Part shown: positions 28,457 to 37,828 of the stretch, one piece after another
How the letters are laid out: each line of letters begins with the position of its first letter
Position numbering within the stretch: position 1 is the first letter of the stretch
Source of the DNA: Pseudomonas hefeiensis
GTDB taxonomy: Bacteria > Pseudomonadota > Gammaproteobacteria > Pseudomonadales > Pseudomonadaceae
Direction of reading: 5' to 3'
DNA length: 64,000 bases
NCBI RefSeq assembly: GCF_030687835.1
Contig: NZ_CP117449.1
Coordinates: 62,001 to 126,000 of the forward strand
Notes under the pieces: model-generated
Told to the model about the DNA's origin: nothing
Databases searched by the model: none
The model's input: the letters and a program-made list of their open reading frames with translations, nothing else
Program-made: the position numbers and the translations under genes

Positions 28457-29830
28457 ATGAAAATCATCATCCTCGGCGCAGGGCAGGTCGGCGGTTCGCT
28501 GGCTGAACATCTGGCCAGTGAAGCCAACGACATCACCGTGGTCGACACCGACGGTGAACGCCTGCGCGATCTCGGTGACCGCCTCGACATCCGCACCGTA
28601 CAGGGCCGTGGCTCATTGCCTACGGTGCTGCGTCAGGCCGGTGCCGACGATGCCGACATGCTGGTGGCTGTCACCAACAGCGATGAAACCAACATGGTGG
28701 CCTGCCAGGTCGCTCACACGCTGTTCCACACCCCGACCAAGATCGCCCGGGTGCGCGAGGCGGCCTACCTGACCCGCGCCGATCTGTTCGACAACGAAGC
28801 GATCCCGGTCGATGTACTGATCAGCCCCGAGCAAGTGGTGACCAACTACATCAAGCGCCTGATCGAACACCCGGGCGCCTTGCAGGTGATCGACTTTGCC
28901 GAAGGCAAGGCGCAATTGGTCGCGGTCAAGGCCTACTACGGCGGACCGCTGGTGGGCCAGCAACTGCGCCAGCTGCGCGAGCACATGCCGAACGTGGAAA
29001 CGCGGGTCGCGGCAATTTTCCGCCGTGACCGGCCGATCCTGCCCCAGGGCGATACGGTGATCGAAGCGGACGACGAGGTATTTTTCATCGCCGCCAAGGC
29101 CAATATCCGCGCGGTGATGAGCGAAATGCGCCGTCTCGACGAAAACAACAAGCGCATCGTGATTGCCGGCGGCGGCCAGATCGGCGAGCGCCTGGCCGAA
29201 GCCATCGAAAGCCGCTATCAGGTCAAGATCATCGAGATGAACCCGGCGCGCTGCCGTTACCTCTCGGATAACCTCGACAGCACCGTGGTGCTGCAGGGCA
29301 GCGCCTCGGACCGTGACTTGCTGCTGGAAGAAAACATCGCCGACGCGGACATCTTCCTGGCCCTGACCAACGACGACGAAGCCAACATCATGTCCTCGCT
29401 GCTGGCCAAGCGCCTGGGGGCGAAGAAGGTGATGACCATCATCAACAACCCGGCCTACGTCGACCTGATCCAGGGTGGCGAGATCGACATCGCCATCAGC
29501 CCGCAACTGGCAACCATCGGCACCTTGCTGGCCCACGTGCGGCGCGGCGACATCGTCAGCGTACACTCCCTGCGCCGTGGCGCGGCCGAAGCCATCGAGG
29601 CGATTGCCCATGGCGACGCCAAGTCCAGCAAAGTCATCGGCAAGGCCATCCGCGACCTCGGCCTGCCGCCAGGCACCACCATCGGCGCAATCATCCGCGA
29701 CGAACAAGTGCTCATCGCCCATGACGACACCATGATCCAGACCGGCGACCATGTGATCCTGTTCCTGGTGGACAAAAAGCACATTCGCGACGTCGAGAAA
29801 CTGTTCCATGTGGGGTTGAGTTTCTTCTGA
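28457..29830 (+). CDS. trkA: Trk K+ uptake system regulatory protein TrkA
   Basis: TrkA is the cytoplasmic NAD(H)-binding gating ring of the Trk potassium channel. The 457-residue protein is two RCK units in tandem. Rossmann motifs are [13 protein letters not shown] (residues about 7-19) and [14 protein letters not shown] (about 239-252), each followed by a TrkA-C domain (about 140-220 and 370-455). AGGAG precedes the ATG by 7 bases. The trkH/I channel gene is not in the window. A REP palindrome follows. Confidence 0.95.
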   Translation: MKIIILGAGQVGGSLAEHLASEANDITVVDTDGERLRDLGDRLDIRTVQGRGSLPTVLRQAGADDADMLVAVTNSDETNMVACQVAHTLFHTPTKIARVREAAYLTRADLFDNEAIPVDVLISPEQVVTNYIKRLIEHPGALQVIDFAEGKAQLVAVKAYYGGPLVGQQLRQLREHMPNVETRVAAIFRRDRPILPQGDTVIEADDEVFFIAAKANIRAVMSEMRRLDENNKRIVIAGGGQIGERLAEAIESRYQVKIIEMNPARCRYLSDNLDSTVVLQGSASDRDLLLEENIADADIFLALTNDDEANIMSSLLAKRLGAKKVMTIINNPAYVDLIQGGEIDIAISPQLATIGTLLAHVRRGDIVSVHSLRRGAAEAIEAIAHGDAKSSKVIGKAIRDLGLPPGTTIGAIIRDEQVLIAHDDTMIQTGDHVILFLVDKKHIRDVEKLFHVGLSFF

Positions 29831-29860
29831 TCCAGAATTTGCGGTGGCAGTCATGGCCTC

Positions 29861-29956
29861 ATCGCGGGCAAGCCTTGCTCCCACAGATGTTCCACAGTCC
29901 AGACTCTGTGGAACTCCCTGTGGAGGTCTCTGTGGGAGCAAGGCTTGCCCGCGATA
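29861..29956. repeat. REP palindrome pair, outward-facing order
   Basis: ATCGCGGGCAAGCCTTGCTC and the inverse GAGCAAGGCTTGCCCGCGAT form the outer arms, with a central stem CTGTGG...CCACAG. The orientation is the reverse of most others in the window. Confidence 0.8.
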
Positions 29957-30009
29957 GCGATCTCATTCCCAACCGATCAACCCCTGACACAACAGATAAG
30001 GACGCCCCC

Positions 30010-30321
30010 ATGCTCGACTCCCTGGAAAAAATGCTCGCCAAGGGTGTGGATAACTCCCTGCTGCGCTTCGGCCTGGGCAAGGGCTACCTGGACCTCGGCG
30101 AATTCGCCCGCGCCGCCGAACACTTCCAACGCTGCGTCGAACTCGACCCCAAGTATTCGGCGGCTTGGAAGCTACTAGGCAAGGCCCACCAAGGCCAGGG
30201 CGACCTACCGGCAGCCCGCCAAGCCTGGGAACAAGGCCTTGAAGCCGCCCGCGCCCACGGCGACAAACAGGCGGAAAAGGAAATGACCGTGTTCCTCAAG
30301 AAACTGGATCGCCACCCCTGA
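30010..30321 (+). CDS. Small TPR-repeat protein
   Basis: The 103-residue protein starts at ATG 30010 (MLDSLEKMLAKGVDNSLLRF), after GACGCCCCC; the ribosome site is weak. It contains about two and a half tetratricopeptide units, with the pattern GKGYLDLGEFARAAEHFQRC and LGKAHQGQGDLPAARQAWEQG. The last helix (AEKEMTVFLKKL) is charged. It probably mediates protein contacts; the partner is unknown. It matches a small conserved gene next to trkA in Pseudomonas. Confidence 0.8.
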   Translation: MLDSLEKMLAKGVDNSLLRFGLGKGYLDLGEFARAAEHFQRCVELDPKYSAAWKLLGKAHQGQGDLPAARQAWEQGLEAARAHGDKQAEKEMTVFLKKLDRHP

Positions 30322-30410
30322 CAAACTCTCAGCCCCAGCACAGCCCCCGTGGCGAGGGAGCTTGCTCCCGCTTGACCGGGCTGGCGCTCCAGTGCGAAGC
30401 ACTCACAAAA

Positions 30411-30578
30411 AAGCCCACCCCCCAACCCACTGCCGATCCGCTAAAAGCTCAGACAGCGCAAAATCTGTGGGAGCAAAGCTTGCTCGCGATAGCGATAGAC
30501 CAGCCAAACCCGTTGTCGACTGACCTGCCCCAATCGCGAGCAAGCTTTGCTCCCACAGATTTGCGGCTTGACTGATCG
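30411..30578. repeat. REP module, copy 1 of 3
   Basis: The intergenic stretch 30322-30700 has no gene. A block of about 170 bp beginning near CCACTGCCGATCCGCTAAAA holds a REP pair (30465-30558) and its flanks. The same block recurs at 31396 and 37893 with only scattered changes, including the whole spacer between the REP arms, so the copies arose by duplication and not by separate REP insertion. Confidence 0.85.
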
Positions 30579-30700
30579 GTACTAGCCAAGAACGGCCCTT
30601 CACTTGCCGGCGGCTCTCATTGCGAAGTGGTCGCCGAAGCTTGCGGCATCCGTTTGTCCTCCTGCTGACTCTTTCAATCCCACCTTCAAGGACCGAACCC

Positions 30701-31315
30701 GTGATTGCATCCCCCACCAAACTGCTCTTCCTGCCCGGCGCTTCTGGTAACACCCAGTTCTGGCACCCGGTTGCCGAGCGCTTGGCCCACCCGGCGCAGC
30801 AGGTCCATATCGGCTGGCCCGGCTTTGGAGACACTCCGCCCGTGCCTGGCATAACCGGCATGGAAGATCTGGCGAGGTGCGTGCTGGCCGAGATCGACCG
30901 GCCCACAGCGCTGGTGGCGCAGTCCATGGGCGGTATCGTTGCGGTGCTTGCAGCGCTTGAACGCCCTGAGCTGATCACGCACCTGACGCTGACCGTCACC
31001 TCTGGCGGGGTGAATATGTCTGATCTGGACGCGGAAGACTGGCGCCCGGATTTTGCTGCCGCCAACCCGACACTGCCGAGGTGGTTTCTCGACGACCGCA
31101 CTGACCTCACGCTCCGGTTGGCCGAGTTGCGCATGCCGGTCCTGCTCCTCTGGGGAGATGCTGACCCGATCAGCCCCGTTCGTGTCGGCCAGCGCCTTGC
31201 TCAACTGTTACCCCGTGCGCAGCTACACGTTTTCCCTGGCGCCGATCACAGTCTGGGCTTTACGCATGCAGATGAGGTGGCAAGGTTGATTGAGAGACAT
31301 CTGGCCTGCGGGTGA
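30701..31315 (+). CDS. Alpha/beta hydrolase
   Basis: The 204-residue protein is read from GTG 30701, which follows AAGGA by eight bases (VIASPTKLLFLPGASGN). The catalytic triad can be seen: Ser in VAQSMGGIVAV, Asp in LLWGDADPISP and His in PGADHSLGF. The lid is short. The oxyanion motif FLPGASG is usual for small esterases. The substrate is unknown. It lies between two copies of the REP module and is not obviously in an operon. Confidence 0.78.
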   Translation: MIASPTKLLFLPGASGNTQFWHPVAERLAHPAQQVHIGWPGFGDTPPVPGITGMEDLARCVLAEIDRPTALVAQSMGGIVAVLAALERPELITHLTLTVTSGGVNMSDLDAEDWRPDFAAANPTLPRWFLDDRTDLTLRLAELRMPVLLLWGDADPISPVRVGQRLAQLLPRAQLHVFPGADHSLGFTHADEVARLIERHLACG

Positions 31316-31660
31316 GCGGGGGGATTTGTTGCTACTGGGTTAGGGGAAAAGGAAGCAGGTGAATTAATGAAAATAAATCCGTCCCGTTTCTTGAAAAAGC
31401 CCACCCCCCATTCCACTGCCGATCCGCTAAAAGCTCAGCCGACGCAAAATCTGTGGGAGCAAAGCTTGCTCGCGATAGCGGTAGACCAGCCAAACCCGTT
31501 GTCGACAGACCTGCCCCAATCGCGAGCAAACTTTGCTCCCACAGGTTTGTGGCTTAACTGACCGGCATTCACCGCTCCCCGATCCAGCAAGATGAAATGA
31601 TTTGAATCCAATCCACTCGTTGTAGAGAATCGCCACCTTTACCCCAAAAGGATGCGGGCG
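31316..31660. repeat. Intergenic region with REP module copy 2 of 3
   Basis: This 345-bp gap holds a partial palindrome half (AATAAATCCGTCCCGTTT near 31373) and the second copy of the REP module (31396-31567; REP arms 31451-31544). No gene is visible. Confidence 0.75.
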
Positions 31661-32395
31661 ATGAAGTTCGAAGGGACTTTCCAATACATGGGCAATCACG
31701 GGGTCGTCTTCAACGTCTCGCAGATCACCCTCACCGACAGCGAACGCGGACGCTTGCGCGAGCTGCATTTTGGCGAAGCGAAAAGTGCCCACTATGAAGT
31801 CAACAGCAAGGTCGTCGAGGTGTACGACAAGATGCTGGCCAAAAACCTGCCGTGCGTGATGATGATCGGCATCTCCAAACCGCTCACCCGGCAACAGGGC
31901 GATGCCCTCAATACCCAGCGCACCACGATCGCCAACCTTGCAGCCACGGCCTTCACTGCCGCCGCCAAGGCCGTGGCCCCGTCTTACGTGGCGGTATCTG
32001 TAGGGGCCGGTGTGCGCACGTATGCCAATGAAATCCTGCCCACCTACCATGCGGGCGACGTACTGGTCAGCATAGAGGCGCAGGTCAACGGCGGTATCGG
32101 CCCGCAACGCACCCTCTCGACATTGATCATCAAGACCTGGCTGGAGACGTACATGTCCGTAATTACTCAATTGGTCATTGCCTTGGTGGTGTCCTTTCTG
32201 CTCGATCGATTCCTCAAACCCTATCTGCTACGCAAGTGGCTAGGCGTGGTGTTGGTGGCGGCGGGTGCGGTTGGCTGCGTTTTGGCCGGTCAGACCCGCG
32301 TGTTGGGGTTTGATCTGGGGTTGCTGTCGGCTTTTGCCGTGGCGATAGGGATGGGGTTGTTTATGAAGCGGCGGCGGTTTGAGGAGGTTGGCTGA
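31661..32395 (+). CDS. Unknown protein with C-terminal membrane hairpin
   Basis: I do not recognise this 244-residue protein. Residues 1-160 are soluble and beta/alpha mixed (FEGTFQYMGNHGVVFNVSQ ... THAGD-like strands). The C-terminal 75 residues form two hydrophobic helices (VITQLVIALVVSFLLDRF and GVVLVAAGAVGCVLA) and a third weaker one, ending in MKRRRFEEVG. ATG 31661 is preferred to 31652, which directly abuts the AAAAGG site. The 3' 300 bp are repeated at 38069, where only the membrane part is kept. An internal ATG with GGAG spacing (GGAGACGTACATG) might also yield the membrane part alone. Confidence 0.6.
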   Translation: MKFEGTFQYMGNHGVVFNVSQITLTDSERGRLRELHFGEAKSAHYEVNSKVVEVYDKMLAKNLPCVMMIGISKPLTRQQGDALNTQRTTIANLAATAFTAAAKAVAPSYVAVSVGAGVRTYANEILPTYHAGDVLVSIEAQVNGGIGPQRTLSTLIIKTWLETYMSVITQLVIALVVSFLLDRFLKPYLLRKWLGVVLVAAGAVGCVLAGQTRVLGFDLGLLSAFAVAIGMGLFMKRRRFEEVG

Positions 32396-33134
32396 GCGGG
32401 AAAGGCGGATGGATTAATATCAGAAAATAAATCCGTCCTCTTAAGTGGTCCCCTTAAGTGAGCGAGCCCTTGTGTATGCGCATTGTAGTGCTGGCCCTGA
32501 TCCTCACGCTGTTCGGCTGCGCTACCGCGTCGGACCCGCCGAGGGGCGAGGGTGGCGATTGGCGGTCCTTCTATGTAGTGAATCATGGCCTGCATACCGG
32601 GTTGATAATTGCGCGCCCCGATCTGCTTCAGGTGCTTCCCGCACTGGCCGAAGAATTCAGCGACGGCGACTTCGTTGAGTTCGGTTGGGGTGACGAGGAT
32701 TTTTACCGAGCCCCACAGGCCACCTTGAGCCTCGCTCTGCGAGCCTTGTTCGGGTCGACGGCAACCGTGCTGCATGCGGTCAAGATTGACGGGGACCCCA
32801 GGCGGCGTTTCGCCGCAAGCGAGGTCGTCGAGGTGCGGGTGACGGAGGACGGCTACCGACGACTGCTCGCGTTCGTGGCCGGGACCTTCACCCACTCAGC
32901 GACGGGCACCTTGGTGGTGCTCGGGCCTGGCCTGTATGGAGAGAGCCGGTTCTACCAGGCCGAGGGTCGCTATTCGCTGTTTTATACCTGCAATACCTGG
33001 GTCGCAGAGGCGCTGGCCGCGAGCAGTTGCCCAATGTCGCCTACGGCGGTGATTACGGCGGGGAACGTCATGTCGCAGTTACGCCGGGCGACAGCGGTCG
33101 GTGCATCTTGCTTGGTTACTCGCTAACCTGTGCC
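32096..33134. repeat. Segmental duplication, copy A
   Basis: From ATCGGCCCGCAACGCACC to just after the lipoprotein stop, this block of about 1,039 bp matches 38069-39107 with only scattered substitutions and a constant offset of 5,973 bp, so there are no indels. It covers the 3' third of the unknown membrane protein gene and the whole TIGR02117-like gene. Confidence 0.92.
32476..33126 (+). CDS. TIGR02117-like (DUF2459) lipoprotein, copy A
   Basis: The 216-residue protein has a short lipoprotein signal (MRIVVLALILTLFGC), so it should be membrane-anchored on the periplasmic side. The mature part matches the conserved-hypothetical TIGR02117 family: VVNHGLHTGLIIARPDLLQ, VEFGWGDEDFYR and YSLFYTCNTWVAEAL. 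The His/Cys placement resembles an NlpC/P60-like permuted fold (inference). A GTG at 32458 could add six residues. Copy B at 38449 differs at six visible residues. The function is unknown. Confidence 0.78.
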   Translation: MRIVVLALILTLFGCATASDPPRGEGGDWRSFYVVNHGLHTGLIIARPDLLQVLPALAEEFSDGDFVEFGWGDEDFYRAPQATLSLALRALFGSTATVLHAVKIDGDPRRRFAASEVVEVRVTEDGYRRLLAFVAGTFTHSATGTLVVLGPGLYGESRFYQAEGRYSLFYTCNTWVAEALAASSCPMSPTAVITAGNVMSQLRRATAVGASCLVTR

Positions 33135-33140
33135 TTGACT

Positions 33141-33187
33141 GAAAAGGGGACAGAATTATTTGCTGGAAATAAATCTGTCCCCTTTTT
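33141..33187. repeat. Palindrome AAAAGGGGACAGA...TCTGTCCCCTTTT, copy A
   Basis: The arms GAAAAGGGGACAGA and TCTGTCCCCTTTTT enclose TTATTTGCTGGAAATAAA, itself partly symmetrical. An almost identical copy is at 37829. Such palindromes are often linked to Y1 (RAYT-type) transposases in proteobacteria; no such gene is in the window. Confidence 0.8.
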
Positions 33188-33303
33188 GAGCGCAGCCCCA
33201 GCACAGCCACCGTGCCCCAATGCTGTTGGCTTTGTAGAAAGTCGCCGTTGCTCATCCAGCATCCTGCACCGTCGAGTCAGGGCTGGATAGCTGACCCCAA
33301 TAC

Positions 33304-34338
33304 TCATCGAACAATCCGGTTCGTTGCATCGATGAGGTCTGCCTTGCCTCCGGCAAGCGAGGGTCCTGAAGCCGCAACCACGTCGTGTGGAAATCCAAGG
33401 GTTATTGCGCTAACAGCGTCCAGATGCTCCAGTTGATCCGCCGTCAGGTGAACGTCTGCTGACGCAAGGTTATCGGCCATCTGCTCCGGCGTGCGTGGAC
33501 CAATGATGGGGAGTGTTCCCTTGGCCAGCACCCAGGCGATTGCGATCTGACCCGGTGTATGGCCGGTCTCTTCGGCGATCGCCAATACTGAATCCACAGT
33601 CGTGGTCTTGCGCTCGCTGCTCTCGTCGTGGATAACCGCCCCCAAACCCTGGGCACGACCGGTTTCCCCTTTGCGGTATTTACCTGTCAGCAAACCACCT
33701 CCTAGCGGTGACCACCCGACCGTTCCCAAATTGAATGCAGCCGCCATCGGCAGAAGTTCGCGTTCGGCCGACCGCTCCACCAGGCTGTGCTCCAATTGCA
33801 CCGCCGATATCGCAGACCAACCACGAAGCTCGGCCAGGGTGGCTGCCGTTGCCACACGCCAAGCCGGAAAGTTGGACAGTCCGCTATAAAGCACTTTGCC
33901 AGAGCGGATCAGGTCGTCCAGACCCCGTACAATTTCGTCGATAGGCGTTACGCCATCGGGCATATGCACCCACAAAAGATCAATTCGATCCGTCTTGAGG
34001 CGCTTAAGGCTTACTTCCACCGAGCTGAGCATGGCTTTGCGGCTATTGCCGGAGCGCAGAACGCCAGCACCGGGTGAATCACCGAGTGAGAATTTAGTCG
34101 CCAGCACGACTTCATCGCGCTCGGTAGCCACGAAATCGCCGAGCATTGATTCCGACTGGCCAAATTGATATTGATCGGCCGTATCGATGAAGTTGCCCCC
34201 CGCTTCACGGTAGCCGTTGTAGATTTTACGTGCCTCGTCCGGCTCGGAGCCATAGCCCCATCCTTTACCGAAGTTGCCGGTGCCGAGCGCTAGCGAAGAT
34301 ACCCGCAGGCCGGTGTTGCCGAAAATGCGATAACGCAT
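33304..34338 (-). CDS. Aldo/keto reductase
   Basis: The 344-residue protein has the AKR barrel with NFIDTADQYQFGQSE (catalytic Asp and Tyr), EVVLATKFSLGD (Lys) and DRIDLLWVHMPD (His). The NADPH segment is near GTLPIIGPRTPEQMADNL at the C-terminus. The start is ATG 34338 (MRYRIFGNTGLRVSSL). It is alone on its strand between the duplicated modules. The substrate is unknown; oxidative or aldehyde detoxification is possible given the neighbouring hydrolase. Confidence 0.87.
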   Translation of the reverse strand: MRYRIFGNTGLRVSSLALGTGNFGKGWGYGSEPDEARKIYNGYREAGGNFIDTADQYQFGQSESMLGDFVATERDEVVLATKFSLGDSPGAGVLRSGNSRKAMLSSVEVSLKRLKTDRIDLLWVHMPDGVTPIDEIVRGLDDLIRSGKVLYSGLSNFPAWRVATAATLAELRGWSAISAVQLEHSLVERSAERELLPMAAAFNLGTVGWSPLGGGLLTGKYRKGETGRAQGLGAVIHDESSERKTTTVDSVLAIAEETGHTPGQIAIAWVLAKGTLPIIGPRTPEQMADNLASADVHLTADQLEHLDAVSAITLGFPHDVVAASGPSLAGGKADLIDATNRIVR

Positions 34339-34524
34339 GGCGTGCTCCTTCATGGGCAGGAGGCTTCAGCGACCTGCGCGGGTTGATAGTTAATGTATGC
34401 GTAGGAAGTTTAGACGGTCACATAAGTAGTTGGCCCCCTCCACTCCAGCCAAATCAGTAACGCCGTGTCATCCGGTGTTCGCGTCAACGGCCCTCCACCA
34501 CGATACGGCCGGCAGCGAACCGCG

Positions 34525-35025
34525 TCATGCAATACGGGCGAGTCGTTGTGTCCTTCGAATACTTACAATTTGCGCGGCCGCGCCTGCTAGGTAAATCAGG
34601 AAACAGCCCCCTACTAGCATCTTGAGTGTTGGGTCCTGCGGACCAGCAAAAACTGGGTGGCCCACGGGCACTCTTGTTCCCGTCTCAGTGAGACCGGGGA
34701 TGAAGTGGAAGAAGAAAGTCAGTGAGTAACCCAAAGCGGCAATGTACCGCGAAAGGCCACGCTGGCTGGCGCGGGTCTCTGCCAAATAGGCAATGGCCAA
34801 CACGATTAGTGTTGTGATCGACAGGACATGCGGAGCGCCAAAACCTCCGTGGTGAAAGATAAACAGCCCAGTGATACTGGTTGCTACGGTGAACCACACA
34901 TAGATTCGCCCCGATCGTGTGCGAAAGCTGATTTCGCCGTGACTCAGGAGCGTAACAATTGCCCCTGCCACTGCTATCAGGGCGAGGGCTGTATGCAGCA
35001 TGCCGAAAGGTGTCATACCCAACAT
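34525..35025 (-). CDS. Small polytopic membrane protein
   Basis: The 166-residue protein starts at ATG 35025, seven bases after GGAGG. It has four or five hydrophobic segments: MLHTALALIAVAGAIVTLL, IYVWFTVATSITGLFIF, VLSITTLIVLAIAYLA, YSLTFFFHFIPG and LVGGCFLIYLAGAAAQIV. Several histidines lie within the helices (FHHGGFG, HFIPG), which could bind haem or metal (inference). It resembles small uncharacterised DUF2306-like membrane proteins, but I cannot confirm the family. It lies 50 bp after the alpha/beta hydrolase gene on the same strand and probably shares its transcript. Confidence 0.65.
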   Translation of the reverse strand: MLGMTPFGMLHTALALIAVAGAIVTLLSHGEISFRTRSGRIYVWFTVATSITGLFIFHHGGFGAPHVLSITTLIVLAIAYLAETRASQRGLSRYIAALGYSLTFFFHFIPGLTETGTRVPVGHPVFAGPQDPTLKMLVGGCFLIYLAGAAAQIVSIRRTQRLARIA

Positions 35026-35075
35026 AAGAATGCCTCCAGTCGAAGGGACCATGCGCCGTTCCGGCTATGTGCTTC

Positions 35076-35900
35076 TCAGGATTTTACAAATGCCAAAAGG
35101 TCGGCATTCAGTCGTTCTTTATGGGTGTCGGTAATGCCATGAGGGGCGCCTTCGTAGACGATCAATTTGCTGTTCTTGATCAGTTTGGCTGAAGCACGAC
35201 CTGCCGCATCGATAGGAACGATCTGGTCATCGTCACCGTGGATAATCAGCGTTGGTACGTCGAACTTTTTCAAATCTTGCGTGAAATCGGTTTCCGAGAA
35301 GGCCTTAATGCTGTCGTAAGTGTTCTTGTGCCCACCCAACATGCCTTGCATCCACCAGGCGTTGATGACCCCTTGCGATGGCTTCGCACCAGGGCGGTTG
35401 TAGCCAAAGAAAGGACCGCTCGGGATGTCGATGAATAGCTGCGACCTGTCGGCCAGGAAGGCTGCGCGGATGTCATCGAAGACTTTAATGGGCAGGCCGC
35501 CGGGATTGGCTTCGGTCTTGACCATCAGCGGTGGGACGGCAGAAATGAGGCCGGCCTTCTTCACTCGCTTGGTGCCATGACGACCAATGTATCTCGCCAC
35601 CTCGCCTCCGCCTGTGGAGAAACCGAACAACGTGGCATCCCTCACATCCAGGTGGTCGAGCAATTGGGCCAGGTCATCGGCATAGTGGTCCATGTCATTG
35701 CCATCCCAGGGTTGACTGGAACGGCCGTGGCCGCGGCGGTCATGGGCAATGCAACGAAAGCCGTTAAGGGCCAGGTGATACATCTGTGATTCCCAACTGT
35801 CCGCGTCCAGCGGCCAGCCATGGCTGAACACGACGACCGGGCCCTTGCCCCAATCCTTGTAATAGATTTCCACGCCATCTTTGGTGGTGAAGGTACTCAT
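35076..35900 (-). CDS. Alpha/beta hydrolase of the non-haem chloroperoxidase/arylesterase type
   Basis: The 274-residue protein has the triad Ser in [16 protein letters not shown], Asp in [13 protein letters not shown] and His in [12 protein letters not shown], with the N-terminal [12 protein letters not shown] oxyanion segment. These are the marks of the Est/perhydrolase branch, which hydrolyses esters and can form peracids. The start is ATG 35900 ([18 protein letters not shown]). A short frame upstream ends in ATGA at the same place. It is likely controlled by one of the AraC-type regulators next to it (inference). Confidence 0.88.
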   Translation of the reverse strand: MSTFTTKDGVEIYYKDWGKGPVVVFSHGWPLDADSWESQMYHLALNGFRCIAHDRRGHGRSSQPWDGNDMDHYADDLAQLLDHLDVRDATLFGFSTGGGEVARYIGRHGTKRVKKAGLISAVPPLMVKTEANPGGLPIKVFDDIRAAFLADRSQLFIDIPSGPFFGYNRPGAKPSQGVINAWWMQGMLGGHKNTYDSIKAFSETDFTQDLKKFDVPTLIIHGDDDQIVPIDAAGRASAKLIKNSKLIVYEGAPHGITDTHKERLNADLLAFVKS

Positions 35901-36079
35901 GGTTTTATGCACTCCATGGTTTTTTGAGGGGGATTGGATTCAGACGCCTGTGCGTTCGCTTGGAAAAACGCTTTACCCTGGATGTCAGCAGCGAAAAGAG
36001 GCGTTTCCTCTTCGTTGTTCTCAACGGGGGCTTTGATGACGCTTCTGCGAGTGGAGTTTGCTAGCACCTGACTGCTCAT
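35897..36079 (-). CDS. Possible small ORF coupled to the hydrolase gene
   Basis: A 60-codon frame starts at ATG 36079 ([19 protein letters not shown]) after AAGG and ends in ATGA, overlapping the hydrolase start by 4 bp. The peptide is polar, without membrane segments or motifs that I recognise. The overlap suggests translational coupling, but coding status rests on that alone. Confidence 0.4.
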   Translation of the reverse strand: MSSQVLANSTRRSVIKAPVENNEEETPLFAADIQGKAFFQANAQASESNPPQKTMECIKP

Positions 36080-36281
36080 GATTAATGACCTTGTGGAAAG
36101 TTCATCTATGACATGCCGCCGATGATCCCAATGCCAAAGCCGCTGAGCTACGTAAAAACGGCAATTAGAATCGAAGCTTCGCCGATCCATGCACTCAGTG
36201 TTTTTGCCTGTTTTACGTAGTTCAGTGCAGTGAGTTAAGAGACCCTTAGCCGACCTGAAACGAGTTGAATGGCAGGTTGAA

Positions 36282-36689
36282 ATGCAAAAGGTCCCTGTCT
36301 CGCCCCAACACGCGGAACACCCAAAAAAACTGCGAGCCGGATGGCAAGGTGCCAAACACCAGGAAAGCGTCGCCAAGGTGCTGGACCTACTGCTTGTGTA
36401 TGAGGAAAAACCGATTCGCCTATCCGATTTGTGCCGCCATGCAAGCATTAGCGAACGCACCTTGCGCTCCATTTTCAAAGAGGTATTCGGTATAGGGCCG
36501 AATCGTTACTTGCACATTCGCAGGCTACATCTGGTCCGTGCCGCACTGTCAGTAGCCAACGCCAACACGACATCCGTCAGTGATATCGCCTCGCGCTTCG
36601 GTTTTTCCGACAGTGGACGAATGGCGTCCGATTATCGGAGGCTGTTCGGGGAATACCCCCGCCAAACCCTGATTCGGACGCTGCTGTGA
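36282..36689 (+). CDS. AraC-type helix-turn-helix protein, short
   Basis: The 135-residue protein consists almost only of an AraC C-terminal DNA-binding domain: LSDLCRHASISERTLRSIFKE (first helix-turn-helix; positions about 47-67) and VSDIASRFGFSDSGRMASDYRRLFGEYP (second; given here as family landmark). The N-terminal sensor domain of a normal AraC regulator is missing, so it is either a truncated remnant or a stand-alone MarA/SoxS-like activator. It is divergent from the hydrolase operon and convergent with a full AraC gene. Confidence 0.7.
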   Translation: MQKVPVSPQHAEHPKKLRAGWQGAKHQESVAKVLDLLLVYEEKPIRLSDLCRHASISERTLRSIFKEVFGIGPNRYLHIRRLHLVRAALSVANANTTSVSDIASRFGFSDSGRMASDYRRLFGEYPRQTLIRTLL

Positions 36690-36701
36690 ACGTCTCAAGC
36701 A

Positions 36702-37649
36702 TCATGGATGCGACAACGCCTTCGTGGCCCTGAGCGATTGCGCCGGCAGCGTTCCAAAATACTGGCGGTACAGGCTGGCGAAACGGCCAAAATCCCAGAC
36801 CCCAAAACGTGCGCAAATGCTGGTGATCGTATCGTCAGGGCCTGCATGTCGGATGGCATCACGCATCCCATGCAAGCGGCGGATCATCAGATACCGATGA
36901 GGACTCATACCGAGGTATTCGTTGAATACATTGCGTACAGTGCGCTCCGAGGCACAGGCGGCCTGACAGATGTCTTCAGTGTAAACGGACTGGATCTCCA
37001 GCGTATCCAGCAACTCCAATGCACGCTTGAGTATCTCTCGGTGATCGCGATGGTGCCGTGGTGCGGCGTGAAGCGGGTCTACGGGCAGCAGCATGCGGAA
37101 GACCACATCCATCACCTCCCGGCGCGCGGCCTCCTCAGCTTCCTCGTTGTGCAGAACCTCAGGGGCTTGGGCTTCGATGTGGAACAGACGACGTGCCAGC
37201 CACAACAATGGGCCGAGATTGCGCTGGGCGTTGCTGACCAAGTTGCGATGCAACACGCAAAAGTCGAACTCATCTTCACGTACCGACGCCCAACGGAGCA
37301 CTAACTCGCAGGACATCGCCACCGTCAGCCAACGGGCCGGACTTTTCGCGTTGATGTGGAACATGGCATTGGGCACCATCCAGCCGATTCGTCGGCGATT
37401 GAAGGGATGGCCGTCGACCACCGTGGACTCATGCCCCGTCAGCGGCAGGAAGATGTTGAAGTAACCTGGCAGGCCGATGCCGGTGTAAACCGTGCTGGCG
37501 CCCTCGCGGCCACTCATCAGTGCTACGCCGTTCAAGTCAACGACGTTGAGTTGCCAGTCGCGCTGCTGTCGCGTGCGCAGCACGTACCGGCCTTGCACCC
37601 CGTATAACGCTTCTTCGAATTCGTCGAACTCTGAACAGATCAGCTGCAT
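36702..37649 (-). CDS. AraC family transcriptional regulator
   Basis: The 315-residue protein starts at ATG 37649 (MQLICSEFDEFEEALYG). Residues about 1-200 form an AraC-binding-like sensor domain (LNVVDLNGVALMSGREG). Residues about 210-315 hold two helix-turn-helix units (TEDICQAACASERTVRNVF and ITSICARFGVWDFGRFASL). The sensor part resembles the EutR/ethanolamine-type group. The target is unknown; the hydrolase-membrane protein operon or the aldo/keto reductase gene are the nearest candidates. Confidence 0.82.
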   Translation of the reverse strand: MQLICSEFDEFEEALYGVQGRYVLRTRQQRDWQLNVVDLNGVALMSGREGASTVYTGIGLPGYFNIFLPLTGHESTVVDGHPFNRRRIGWMVPNAMFHINAKSPARWLTVAMSCELVLRWASVREDEFDFCVLHRNLVSNAQRNLGPLLWLARRLFHIEAQAPEVLHNEEAEEAARREVMDVVFRMLLPVDPLHAAPRHHRDHREILKRALELLDTLEIQSVYTEDICQAACASERTVRNVFNEYLGMSPHRYLMIRRLHGMRDAIRHAGPDDTITSICARFGVWDFGRFASLYRQYFGTLPAQSLRATKALSHP

Positions 37650-37828
37650 CGCCCACCTCACTCAACCCATATATAGCGGAGGGCAGCCTCCATGCCAGAT
37701 CGGTCCAGACGATGAGCATAGACTACGAAAACGGCAGGCAGACGAACGCGCATGGCCGTCCATCTACCCACTCGGTGCAACGGTTCAGCGGCTCAGGTAG
37801 TCCGAGGTGGAGATGAGCGGTGCAGTGT

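Noticed and set aside
28613..29941. 442-codon minus-strand frame opposite trkA
   Set aside because: Shadow frame; trkA is complete and conserved on the other strand.
35897..36478. 193-codon frame upstream of the hydrolase
   Set aside because: Only the last 60 codons have a plausible start; the first part overlaps the AraC-type gene on the other strand.
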